From: Agrobacterium sp. RAC06
GTDB taxonomy: Bacteria > Pseudomonadota > Alphaproteobacteria > Rhizobiales > Rhizobiaceae
Assembly: GCF_001713475.1 (NCBI RefSeq)
Contig: NZ_CP016499.1
Span: 2,813,501-2,877,500, forward strand
Reading direction: 5' to 3'
DNA: 64,000 nt
Shown here: one piece after another, positions 46,384 to 54,461 of the stretch
Position numbering within the stretch: the stretch's first letter is position 1
Layout: every line of letters starts with the position of its first letter
Notes under the pieces: generated by a model
What the model was told of the DNA's origin: nothing
What the model saw: the letters and a program-made list of their open reading frames with translations, nothing else
Database searches by the model: none
Translations under genes and position numbers: made by a program

Positions 46384-47454
46384 ATGCAAACTCGCGTTGC
46401 CCGCCTTCATGCTGAGCGCGACCTGCGCGTTGAGCATCTCGACTATTCGACATGTCGAGCTGGAGAGGTTCGGCTTGCCATGGCGGCAGGCGGCATCTGC
46501 GGCTCGGACCTGCACTATTACCAGGATGGCGGCTTTGGCCCGGTCCGTGTCCGCGAACCGATCATCGCCGGTCACGAAGCCTCCGGCTTTGTGGAGGAAA
46601 TTGGCGACGGTGTTTCAGGTCTTGAACTTGGGCAACTTGTGGCGGTCAATCCGTCCCAACCCTGCGGCCAGTGCCAGTATTGCCGGATCGGGCAACCCAT
46701 TCACTGCCTGGACATGCGCTTCATGGGCTCGGCCATGCGCTTGCCGCATGAAGACGGCATGTTTCGCGAGCACTTGGTCGTGCCCGCCATTCAATGCCAT
46801 CCGGTGGGTGGGGGCGTCACACCGGGAGAAGCGGCCTGCGCAGAGCCGCTGGCGGTCTGCCTCCATGCAATCGCTCAGGCCGGCGATCTCAACAGCAAGG
46901 CCGTTCTTGTCACGGGCGCGGGGCCGATCGGTCTCTTGACCGTGGCCGCCGCGCATCATGCAGGTGCCGGCCAGATCGTGGTCACGGATCTGGCCGACTC
47001 CGCCTTGTCGCGTGCGCTCTCGATGGGCGCCACGCAAGCCATCAATGTAAAAAGCGAGCCGGACGGTCTTCTGCCCTTCACGGAACACAAGGGCTATTTC
47101 GACGTGGTCTTCGACTGCTCAGCGGCTGGAACTGCCCTGCGCTCCGCGTTTACTGCGATCAAGCCGCGGGGCATTCTGGTCCAGGTCGGCGTGACTGGCG
47201 ACGTCACCATTCCCCTCAACGCACTGGTCGGCAAGGAAATCGTCTGGCGCGGCTCGCAGCGGTTCCATGAGGAATTCTCTGAGGCCGTCGCCTTGATCTC
47301 GACGCGCCAGATCGATGTGCGTCCGATCATCTCCCACAGTTTCCCACTCGATGCGGTAGTGGAGGCGTTTGAACAGGCCGGTGACCGCTCGAAGGCCTGC
47401 AAGGTGCAGATCACATTTCAACAGACGGATAAAAGCCTAAAGGACGAGAGATGA
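46384..47454 (+). CDS. Zinc-dependent alcohol dehydrogenase, L-idonate 5-dehydrogenase type
   Basis: A 356-residue MDR dehydrogenase. Catalytic zinc ligands are Cys39 in GICGSDLHYY, His64 and Glu65 in AGHEASG; the structural zinc has Cys94, Cys97, Cys100 and Cys108 in PCGQCQYCRIGQPIHC. The NAD(P) loop is TGAGPIGLLT near residue 180. Sequence features resemble L-idonate 5-dehydrogenases (idonate to 5-ketogluconate) more than sorbitol enzymes. In this operon it would link idonate or gulonate to the fructuronate/mannonate steps. It overlaps uxuA by four bases (ATGA). Confidence 0.85.
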   Translation: MQTRVARLHAERDLRVEHLDYSTCRAGEVRLAMAAGGICGSDLHYYQDGGFGPVRVREPIIAGHEASGFVEEIGDGVSGLELGQLVAVNPSQPCGQCQYCRIGQPIHCLDMRFMGSAMRLPHEDGMFREHLVVPAIQCHPVGGGVTPGEAACAEPLAVCLHAIAQAGDLNSKAVLVTGAGPIGLLTVAAAHHAGAGQIVVTDLADSALSRALSMGATQAINVKSEPDGLLPFTEHKGYFDVVFDCSAAGTALRSAFTAIKPRGILVQVGVTGDVTIPLNALVGKEIVWRGSQRFHEEFSEAVALISTRQIDVRPIISHSFPLDAVVEAFEQAGDRSKACKVQITFQQTDKSLKDER

Positions 47455-48650
47455 GACATACCTGGCGCTGGTTCGGCCCCATCGACAAAGTCAGTGTGAG
47501 AGATGCGGCGCAGGCCGGCGCCGAGGGCATCGTGTCGGCATTGCATCACATCGCAACCGGAGAGCTCTGGCCAGAAGACGAGATTGCCAGACGGCATGAC
47601 GCGATCCGCGCAGGGGGCCTCGTTTGGGATGTGGTCGAGAGCATTCCGGTGTCCGAGGACATCAAGACACAGACCGGCGACTGGAAGCGCCACATCGCCA
47701 ACTGGCAGGAAACGCTCAGACGCCTGTCGGCCTCGGGTATACGAACAGTCTGCTATAACTTCATGCCGATCCTCGACTGGACGCGGACGGATTTGCGGTG
47801 GGAGACGGGTCACGGCGCCAAAGCCATGCGCTTTGATCTCGTCGATTTCGCAGCTTTCGACATCCATATCCTGAACCGCCCCGAGGCTGCCGCAGACTAT
47901 CCGGACTGGCTGACCGACGAGGCAGCACGGCGTTTCTCCGGCATGGAGGATGCCAAGATCGCGGCCCTCGGCAAGAATATCGGTGCTGGCCTGCCGGGCT
48001 CGGCCGATGGCTACACGCTCGAGCAGTTGCTTGAGAAGCTCCGCTCCTATCAAGGCGTCAACCGCGAACGGCTGCAGCAAAACCTCGTCGATTTCCTGAG
48101 CGAAGTCGCGCCGGTCGCCCAGCAGGTCGGCATCAATATCTGCGCACACGGCGATGATCCACCCTGGTCGCTGCTCGGTCTGCCGCGCATACTTTCAACA
48201 GAGGCCGACTATGCGCATATGCTGGATGCCGTCGATATTCGCGCCAACGGTGTGACGCTCTGCACCGGATCACTCGGCGCGCGCCCTGACAATGATCTGC
48301 CTTTTCTTGCCAAGCGCTTTGCCGACCGCATCCACTTCGTCCACCTCCGCAACGTGACCCGCGACACCGACACAGTCCCCTGCTCCTTTTTTGAGGACGA
48401 ACATCTGGAAGGCGGGACCGACATGGTGGCTGTCATCGCAGCCTTGATCACGGAGGAGGCAAAACGGCGCAAGGAAGGGCGTGAAGATCACCAAATTCCC
48501 ATGCGCCCCGACCATGGACAGGAAATCCTCGATGACCTGACGCGTGGGGCACAGCCGGGCTACCCCGCCATCGGCAGGCTCAAGGGCCTGGCAGAGCTTC
48601 GCGGCATCGAGCGCACGCTGTCGCATGCCCAATACGGGCTGGGAGGCTGA
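47451..48650 (+). CDS. uxuA: D-mannonate dehydratase
   Basis: UxuA dehydrates D-mannonate to 2-keto-3-deoxy-gluconate, in the hexuronate pathway. The 399-residue length is normal. Marks are TWRWFGPIDKVSVRDAAQAG at the N-terminus, WDVVESIPV, CYNFMPILDWTRTDL, GINICAHGDDPPWSLLGLPR and IHFVHLRNVTR, with metal-binding His and Asp residues of the TIM barrel, and PMRPDHGQEIL near the C-terminus. The start overlaps the dehydrogenase stop and the stop overlaps the uxuB start. Confidence 0.97.
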   Translation: MRHTWRWFGPIDKVSVRDAAQAGAEGIVSALHHIATGELWPEDEIARRHDAIRAGGLVWDVVESIPVSEDIKTQTGDWKRHIANWQETLRRLSASGIRTVCYNFMPILDWTRTDLRWETGHGAKAMRFDLVDFAAFDIHILNRPEAAADYPDWLTDEAARRFSGMEDAKIAALGKNIGAGLPGSADGYTLEQLLEKLRSYQGVNRERLQQNLVDFLSEVAPVAQQVGINICAHGDDPPWSLLGLPRILSTEADYAHMLDAVDIRANGVTLCTGSLGARPDNDLPFLAKRFADRIHFVHLRNVTRDTDTVPCSFFEDEHLEGGTDMVAVIAALITEEAKRRKEGREDHQIPMRPDHGQEILDDLTRGAQPGYPAIGRLKGLAELRGIERTLSHAQYGLGG

Positions 48651-50053
48651 TGATGCAAAGGCTCTCCAGCACGACAGGTCTTCCGGATAGGGTTCGTCAA
48701 CCGCAATTTGACCGGACGAAACTAAAACCCGGCATCGTACATATCGGGATCGGCGCCTTCCACAGGGCGCATCAGGCAGTGTTCACGCAGCATGCTCTGG
48801 AAGCCGAATTCGGACCCTGGGGCATCATTGCCGTAAACCTGCGCTCGTCCGAGCCGGTCGAAGCGCTCGCAGCACAGGATGGCCTCTATTCCATCACTAC
48901 GCGGAGCGAGGCGGGCGATCAGTCCGAAGTCATCGGCGCGACTGTCGACTGGATCTGTGCCGCTAATGATGGCGCCCGGGTGCTTTCAGCCCTGGCCGAT
49001 CCGGCGATCCGTGTTGTGACGCTTACCGTGTCGGAGAAGGCCTATGGTCTTGATCCGGCAACGGGCGGGTTGGACCACGCTCATCAAGCCATTGCCGCGG
49101 ACCTTAAGTGGCCAGATGCGCCCGTTGGTGTGCTGGGCTTTCTCGTTGAGGGGCTTGCCCTGCGGCGCGCTGCAGGGCTTGCACCCTACACGGTTCTCTG
49201 TTGCGACAATCTACCATCCAACGGCAATGTCGTGCGTCGCCTGGTTCTGGAGATGGCCCAACTGCGCGATCCCGCGCTGGCCGATTGGATCGCCGATAAG
49301 GGTCGGTTTCCCTGCTCCATGGTCGACCGGATCGTGCCCGCCGCCACCGACACCACCCGGATTCGTGGCGAAAGGCTGCTCGGAGCCCTGGACGCACTGG
49401 CAATCGATACGGAGCCATTTTTGCAATGGGTCATCGAGGATGACTTCGTTTCCGGTCGCCCCGCCTGGGAGGCCGGCGGCGCAATCTTCGCCGGGAATGT
49501 CGAGCCCTATGAGAAGATGAAGCTACGATTGCTCAACGGTACGCATACGCTGCTCGCCCATCTCGGGATCCTTGGAAATCTCGACTATATTCGCGACGTG
49601 ATGGCCGTACCGCATCTGGCGGCAAAAGCGCGCCTGCATATGGAAGAGGTCGCCTCGACGCTCGATCCGGTGCACGGCATCGACCTTGCCGCTTACATCG
49701 ACGATCTTCTGGCGCGCTTTTCCAATCCGACAATCGACCATCGCAATATCCAGATCGCGCTCGATACCACGCAAAAATTACCGCAGCGGCTTTTGGCGCC
49801 CACCGTCGACATGTTGGCGAAAGGTCAGACAGCGGGCGCGACGGCCTATGCAGTGGGGGTCTGGATGGCATCGGTGAAGAAGCGAGGTGATTGCGGTGAT
49901 CCCCGTCGCAGCGAGGTGATTGCGGCGGCGGCAAGCATGGGCGCCACCGACCCCTCCGCACCGTTTTTCGCAATAGCTGGTCTATTCCCGCAGGAACTGA
50001 TCGATGCACGCGACTGGCGCGACAGGATAAACGCAGCGATCCTGTCGTTCTAG
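48650..50053 (+). CDS. uxuB: D-mannonate oxidoreductase / fructuronate reductase (mannitol dehydrogenase family)
   Basis: A 467-residue long-chain polyol dehydrogenase that interconverts D-fructuronate and D-mannonate with NAD(H). The N-terminal dinucleotide site is VHIGIGAFHRAHQAV; later marks are CCDNLPSNGNVVRRL, SMVDRIVPAATD and the catalytic segment KLRLLNGTHTLLAHLG with Lys and His. Position after uxuA supports fructuronate rather than mannitol as substrate. Two successive ATG codons (48650, 48653) are possible. It faces the otnC gene convergently with 87 bases between, where no clear terminator is seen. Confidence 0.93.
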   Translation: MMQRLSSTTGLPDRVRQPQFDRTKLKPGIVHIGIGAFHRAHQAVFTQHALEAEFGPWGIIAVNLRSSEPVEALAAQDGLYSITTRSEAGDQSEVIGATVDWICAANDGARVLSALADPAIRVVTLTVSEKAYGLDPATGGLDHAHQAIAADLKWPDAPVGVLGFLVEGLALRRAAGLAPYTVLCCDNLPSNGNVVRRLVLEMAQLRDPALADWIADKGRFPCSMVDRIVPAATDTTRIRGERLLGALDALAIDTEPFLQWVIEDDFVSGRPAWEAGGAIFAGNVEPYEKMKLRLLNGTHTLLAHLGILGNLDYIRDVMAVPHLAAKARLHMEEVASTLDPVHGIDLAAYIDDLLARFSNPTIDHRNIQIALDTTQKLPQRLLAPTVDMLAKGQTAGATAYAVGVWMASVKKRGDCGDPRRSEVIAAAASMGATDPSAPFFAIAGLFPQELIDARDWRDRINAAILSF

Positions 50054-50140
50054 CTGATCAGGGCGAAGACATGGAGAAGCGGGAAGAACAGACTTGCAGC
50101 TAAAGGTCATCGAGGCCTGCCCGCGCAGCAGACGATTGGG

Positions 50141-50782
50141 CTAGGGCGAGCGCAAAGCGTCGACCTGCGCGGAGGTCAGCAGCCTTAAGCGTTCGCCTCG
50201 CAGCATCAGGAAGAGCTTGGCGGTCTCTTCCAGCTCCTCCATCGCATACTGTGCTTCTTTCAACGTCTTGCCCGCAACGACGGGGCCGTGGTTGGCCAGA
50301 AGGACCGCATGGCTATGCTCAGCCCTTTCGCGCACGGCTTCGGCGAGCGCTGCATCCCCTGGCGGATAATAGGGGGCCATCGGCAGGCGCCCGACCCGCA
50401 TCACGTAATAGGCCGTCAGCGGCGGCAGAACATCGTTGGGATCAAGACCGTCGAGAATGCTGACGGCTACCGCATGGGTGGAATGCAGATGCACGACGGC
50501 GCCCGAGCTTTCCCGCGCGCAATACATGCATTGGTGCAAGAAGGCTTCCTTGGTCGGCTTGTCGCCGCTGACATGCACGCCATCGGCGGTGAATTTCGAC
50601 AGTCGGCCGGGATCGAGCGACCCCATGGAGGCATTGGTCGGCGTCATTAGCATCTCGCCATTCGAGAGCCGCGCGCTGATATTGCCGGTCGAGCCGAAGG
50701 TGAAGCAGCGATCGAAGAGGGATTTGCCGACCTCGGCGATCTCGTCGCGCAGGCGGGTTTCCTCGGAAAGAATTGACGTCAT
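50141..50782 (-). CDS. otnC: 3-oxo-tetronate 4-phosphate decarboxylase (class II aldolase/adducin family)
   Basis: A 213-residue zinc enzyme of the FucA/AraD fold. Glu79 in PTKEAFLH, His98 and His100 in VVHLHSTH, and NHGPVV are the catalytic and zinc-binding residues. The motif SSTGN/FGSTGNISARL and length match OtnC, which decarboxylates 3-oxo-tetronate 4-phosphate to dihydroxyacetone phosphate in L-threonate and D-erythronate breakdown. It overlaps otnK by four bases. Alternative would be fuculose phosphate aldolase, but pairing with a DUF1537 kinase, LtnD and OtnI settles the pathway. Confidence 0.9.
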   Translation of the reverse strand: MTSILSEETRLRDEIAEVGKSLFDRCFTFGSTGNISARLSNGEMLMTPTNASMGSLDPGRLSKFTADGVHVSGDKPTKEAFLHQCMYCARESSGAVVHLHSTHAVAVSILDGLDPNDVLPPLTAYYVMRVGRLPMAPYYPPGDAALAEAVRERAEHSHAVLLANHGPVVAGKTLKEAQYAMEELEETAKLFLMLRGERLRLLTSAQVDALRSP

Positions 50783-52044
50783 GGCAGGATCTCCCAGGCC
50801 TTGAGGAAGAAATCGGGCGCACCAAAATTCCCGGACTTCAGCGCCAGTGCCATCGGCTCCGTCTGTCCGAGTGTCAGCGTCCAGGGTACGCCAGGATCTA
50901 TCTCGGGACCGATAAAGAGCGCGTCGGGTGCAAGCGCCCCGACCACGGCACCCGAGGTCTCGCCACCGGCAACGATCAGGCGACGGACACCGGCGGCCTC
51001 GAGCCCGAGCGCGGTCTCGGCGAGGAAATGCTCGATGAGCGATCCGGCCCTCTCGCGACCGAGGGCAGCCTGGGCTGCCTTTACCTCGTCCGGTTCGGCA
51101 CTCGAATAGATCAGTGGTGCCCGTGCCGACTGGCCGAGTGCCCAGGACAGAGCCTGCTCAACCCGGAAACGTCCCTCGGCGATCTCGATAGGATCAAGCT
51201 TGAGCGCGGGCACGCCCGCCTCGATCGCCGTGCGGATCTGGCTGCGGGTCGCATCCGAACAAGACCCGGCAAGGATCATCGACCGTCCCGCCGGCGCGGA
51301 AAAGGCGAGCGCGTCTCCAGAAGAGCGCAAGCGGCCGGCGCGACGGAAATTTTCAGGCAGACCGAGCGCTATACCGGAGCCGCCGGTGATCAGGGTCAGT
51401 CCGGCAGCGGCCTCACCGATCACCCGGAGATCGGCATCGGTCAACGCATCGACGACCAGCGCCTGTTCGCCCTTGTCACGCGCAGCTTCGAAGGCTTGCG
51501 CGACGGCTGAAGCTCCCTGCCCGACCGTTTCACGGGTCACCAGCCCCACCTTCAGCTGCGACTGGCCGGCCATCAGGCGAACCAGCGAGCTGTCGGTCAT
51601 CGGGGTCAGCGGATGATTGCGCATCGGGCTATCGGACAGCAGCTGGTCGCCGACAAACAGATGGCCCTTGTAAATGGTTCGGCCATTGGCCGGGAAAGCC
51701 GGGCAGACAATCGTCAGCTCCGTGCCGAGCGCCTGCATCAGCGCCTCGGTGACGGGACCGATATTGCCTTCCGGACTGGAATCAAAGGTCGAGCAATATT
51801 TGAACAGGAACTGCATCGCACCCGCCGTTTGCAGGAAGGAGAGGGCTTCGAGCGACATGGCGACAGCTTCAGCTGCAGGATTGGTGCGCGACTTCAGCGC
51901 AACCACCACTGCGTCGACGCCCGAGAGATCAAGGCCGGCCTTGGGAACGCCGATCGTCTGGATGGTTCGCATGCCCTCCCGTGACAGCATCAGGGCAAGG
52001 TCGGTGGCTCCGGTCAGGTCGTCGGCAATGGCGCCCAAAAGCAT
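50779..52044 (-). CDS. otnK: 3-oxo-tetronate kinase (DUF1537 family)
   Basis: A full-length 421-residue DUF1537 kinase: N-terminal AIADDLTGATD at residues 5-15, FKYCSTFDSSPEGNIGP near 83-99, and C-terminal nucleotide-binding VAGGETSGAVV, LKSGNFGAPDFF. OtnK phosphorylates 3-oxo-tetronate at carbon 4 for the OtnC decarboxylase. It lies 27 bases after the LacI gene and overlaps otnC. Full length contrasts with the short DUF1537 protein at 41177. Confidence 0.92.
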   Translation of the reverse strand: MLLGAIADDLTGATDLALMLSREGMRTIQTIGVPKAGLDLSGVDAVVVALKSRTNPAAEAVAMSLEALSFLQTAGAMQFLFKYCSTFDSSPEGNIGPVTEALMQALGTELTIVCPAFPANGRTIYKGHLFVGDQLLSDSPMRNHPLTPMTDSSLVRLMAGQSQLKVGLVTRETVGQGASAVAQAFEAARDKGEQALVVDALTDADLRVIGEAAAGLTLITGGSGIALGLPENFRRAGRLRSSGDALAFSAPAGRSMILAGSCSDATRSQIRTAIEAGVPALKLDPIEIAEGRFRVEQALSWALGQSARAPLIYSSAEPDEVKAAQAALGRERAGSLIEHFLAETALGLEAAGVRRLIVAGGETSGAVVGALAPDALFIGPEIDPGVPWTLTLGQTEPMALALKSGNFGAPDFFLKAWEILP

Positions 52045-52071
52045 GGTAGTCTCCGGTGAAGTGGCGCGCGG

Positions 52072-53073
52072 TCAGGCCGTTGCGCCGTCGATGATGGCAA
52101 ATCCGGTATCGATGATCTGCGCTTCGCCCGGCCGTTCGGCCTGAGCGAGCAGCGCTTCGACCGCTGTCTTGCCGATGTTGAAACGGTTCGAGCGGACCGT
52201 CGACAGGGGCTTGGGCAGCGCCTGGCCTATTTCCAACCCGTTGAAGCCGAAAAGGGCGAGCCGCTCCGGCACCGGAATACCGGCGCCCAGACAATGCATG
52301 AAGCCACCGACCGCCATGTCGTCGTTCGAGAAGACGACGGCATCGGCCACAGCGCCATCGGCCAGCAGACCGGCCAGCGTGTCGCGGCCGGCAATCGTTG
52401 AGCTCGGACCGTCATGGCGCTTCTCGACGGAGAACGACAGGCCGGCTTCAGACAGCGCTTCGCAGAGGCCGTCATAGCGGGCGCGGGCGCGGCGGTCGGC
52501 TGTCCAATCGTGACCGACATAACCGATACGGCTATAGCCGCGCCGCACCAGATGCTCGGCTGTCGCGCGACCGGCCCGTCGATGAGACAGGCCAACCGCG
52601 AGATCGATCGGCGTATCGTCGATGTCCATAAGTTCGGCAATGCGAATGCGGCTGTTCTCCAGCATGCGGCGCGCAGCGTCTGTGTGTTCGAAGCCAGTGG
52701 TGATCAGGGCTGTCGGCTGCCAGGCGAGCAGCGAGGAGACGAGTTGCTGCTCCTTGCCGAGGTCATAATCGGTGACGCCGATCATCGGCTGATAAGGCGT
52801 GTCGGCGAGACCGGCATGGATGCCGCGCAGCACCTCAGGAAAAACGATGTTGGAGAGCGACGGCAGGATCACGCCAATGATCAGCGAGGCCGAGGAGGCG
52901 AGCGAGCCGGCCGCGCGATTGGGCACGTAGCCGAGCGTGTCGATGGCGTCGAGAACGCGCTTGCGGGTTTCCTCCGCAATCGAGCCCTTGTTGCGGATGA
53001 CCCGTGACACGGTGTTCTCGCTGACATTCGCCAGGCGAGCCACATGAGTGAGCGTCGGCGTCTCCGGCTGCAT
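52072..53073 (-). CDS. LacI-family repressor of the threonate/erythronate module
   Basis: A 333-residue repressor with the N-terminal LacI helix-turn-helix (LTHVARLANVSENTVSRVIR) and hinge-helix region (PNRAAGSLAS), followed by a periplasmic-binding-protein-like effector domain (IIGVILPSLSNIVFPEVLRG, RGYSRIGYVGHD, DAVVFSNDDMAVGGF). It resembles GntR-type gluconate repressors. It is divergent from the ABC operon, with three AGCGCT-centred operators in the gap, and shares its transcript with otnK and otnC, so it would control both arms and itself. Confidence 0.93.
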   Translation of the reverse strand: MQPETPTLTHVARLANVSENTVSRVIRNKGSIAEETRKRVLDAIDTLGYVPNRAAGSLASSASLIIGVILPSLSNIVFPEVLRGIHAGLADTPYQPMIGVTDYDLGKEQQLVSSLLAWQPTALITTGFEHTDAARRMLENSRIRIAELMDIDDTPIDLAVGLSHRRAGRATAEHLVRRGYSRIGYVGHDWTADRRARARYDGLCEALSEAGLSFSVEKRHDGPSSTIAGRDTLAGLLADGAVADAVVFSNDDMAVGGFMHCLGAGIPVPERLALFGFNGLEIGQALPKPLSTVRSNRFNIGKTAVEALLAQAERPGEAQIIDTGFAIIDGATA

Positions 53074-53159
53074 TTGTTTCGTCTCCTCCCCTGCCGCATT
53101 GCCCGATTGGCCAAGACGGCGACACGCGATCTGCTCTTCAGGACCGTGCCATGAACTTT

Positions 53160-53175
53160 ATCTCAGCGCTAACAT
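53160..53175. promoter_or_regulatory. LacI operator O1
   Basis: ATCTCAGCGCTAACAT; its exact reverse complement occurs at 53216-53231. The palindromic core is AGCGCT. This copy is 87 bases upstream of the repressor gene start. Confidence 0.75.
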
Positions 53176-53215
53176 ATTTCGCTTGATCGTGGCTAGAGGA
53201 TGTGCTTAAAAAATT

Positions 53216-53241
53216 ATGTTAGCGCTGAGATTAGCGCTTTC
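53216..53241. promoter_or_regulatory. LacI operators O2 and O3 (overlapping)
   Basis: ATGTTAGCGCTGAGAT at 53216-53231 is the exact inverse of O1, and a third copy of the half-motif, TTAGCGCT, follows at 53231-53238. O1 and O2 centres are 56 bases apart, suitable for looping. A weak -35/-10 pair for the ABC operon (TTGATC 53183-53188, TTAAAA 53206-53211) lies between O1 and O2, so O2 would cover the transcription start. Confidence 0.7.
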
Positions 53242-53271
53242 TGGGAGATTACACTTCGGGAGGAGTTCACC

Positions 53272-54390
53272 GTGAGAACCTTTAACAAGGCCGCGCTTGC
53301 CGCGTCGGCCGCGATGCTCTGCGTCTTCAGTTTCAGTTCGGCCGTCCGCGCCGAAGACACCCATCGTCCGGAGTGCTTCTCTGCAGCACCCGACAGTGCC
53401 AAGGTCATCAAGTACGAGAAGCGGGATGGCCCCTACAAGGTTGCGTTCGTCAACGGCTTCGCCGGCAATGACTGGCGCGTGACCGCCATCCAGGGCGCGA
53501 AGGCCTGGGCGGCCCGCGAAGAAAACAAGGCAAAGCTGTCCGAATTCACCGTCGTCTCGGTCGGCAATGACAGCGCCGCCCAGATCGCTGCGATCGACAA
53601 CTTCATCGCCGCCGGCTACGACGCGATCACCTTCATCGCCGTCAACCCGACCGCCTTCTCCTCCGTCATCAAGCGCGCCGAACAGGCCGGCACAGTGCTT
53701 GTACCCTTCGACAACGTGCTCGACACCGATGCCATCGTGCAGGTGAACGAAAACCAGTTCGAGCTCGGCGCGATGAAGGCGGAAGCCGTCGTGCGTGAGA
53801 TCGAGAAGGCGAAGGGCAAGGTCGAGGGCAGCGTTCTCGAAGTCTCCGGCCTGCCGGGCAATGCGACGGACCGTGACAACCATCTCGGCATGCGCTCCGT
53901 TTTGGACAAGCATCCGGGCCTCAAGGTCGTTCAGGTGGTGGGCAACTGGGATGCCGGCACCGTCCAGAAGGTCACCGCCGACGCGATCGCCACCAATGGC
54001 AACTTTGACGGCGTCATGGTCCAGGAAGGCACAATCGGCGCACTGAACGCCATGAAGAATGCCGGTCACCCGGTCGTTCCGATCGGTGGCGATGCCGGCA
54101 ACGGCGCCCGCAAGCTGATCGCTGAAGGGAAATATCCGGGCCTCACCGCAGCCCAGGCGCCTGTCATGTCGGCCGTCGCACTCGAAGCCGCTGTCTCGCT
54201 GCTTGAAGGCAATGCCTTGCCGCAGAAGGTGTTCCTGCCGATCCCGAACAAGGACAATGCAGAGCTGAAGGAAGGCACCGACTACTTCCCGAACCTGCCG
54301 GACACCTTCTACACAACGACAGGCTATCCGAACTGCTTCCCGGTCTTCACCCCGGAAGAGCTGCTCGGCCAGAGCCCCGACAATACCTGA
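53272..54390 (+). CDS. Sugar ABC transporter substrate-binding protein (RbsB-like)
   Basis: A 372-residue periplasmic-binding-protein type I with signal peptide (about 1-26, ending SAVRA). Marks are KVAFVNGFAGNDWRVTAIQGA, FIAVNPTAFSSVIKRAEQAGT, VLEVSGLPGNATDRDNHLGM and VMVQEGTIGALNAMKNAGHP. The start is a GTG at 53272 with GGGAGGAG six bases upstream; the frame extends to 53200 through the operator, which is not plausible. Ligand probably threonate, erythronate or a lactone of them, judged from the pathway genes at both ends. Confidence 0.92.
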   Translation: MRTFNKAALAASAAMLCVFSFSSAVRAEDTHRPECFSAAPDSAKVIKYEKRDGPYKVAFVNGFAGNDWRVTAIQGAKAWAAREENKAKLSEFTVVSVGNDSAAQIAAIDNFIAAGYDAITFIAVNPTAFSSVIKRAEQAGTVLVPFDNVLDTDAIVQVNENQFELGAMKAEAVVREIEKAKGKVEGSVLEVSGLPGNATDRDNHLGMRSVLDKHPGLKVVQVVGNWDAGTVQKVTADAIATNGNFDGVMVQEGTIGALNAMKNAGHPVVPIGGDAGNGARKLIAEGKYPGLTAAQAPVMSAVALEAAVSLLEGNALPQKVFLPIPNKDNAELKEGTDYFPNLPDTFYTTTGYPNCFPVFTPEELLGQSPDNT

Positions 54391-54461
54391 TCCTCCCGGC
54401 TGGGCGGCGGGGCCTGACCTGTGAAGGTGCCGCCGTCCGACCCATCCCAGGACATGCCAGA

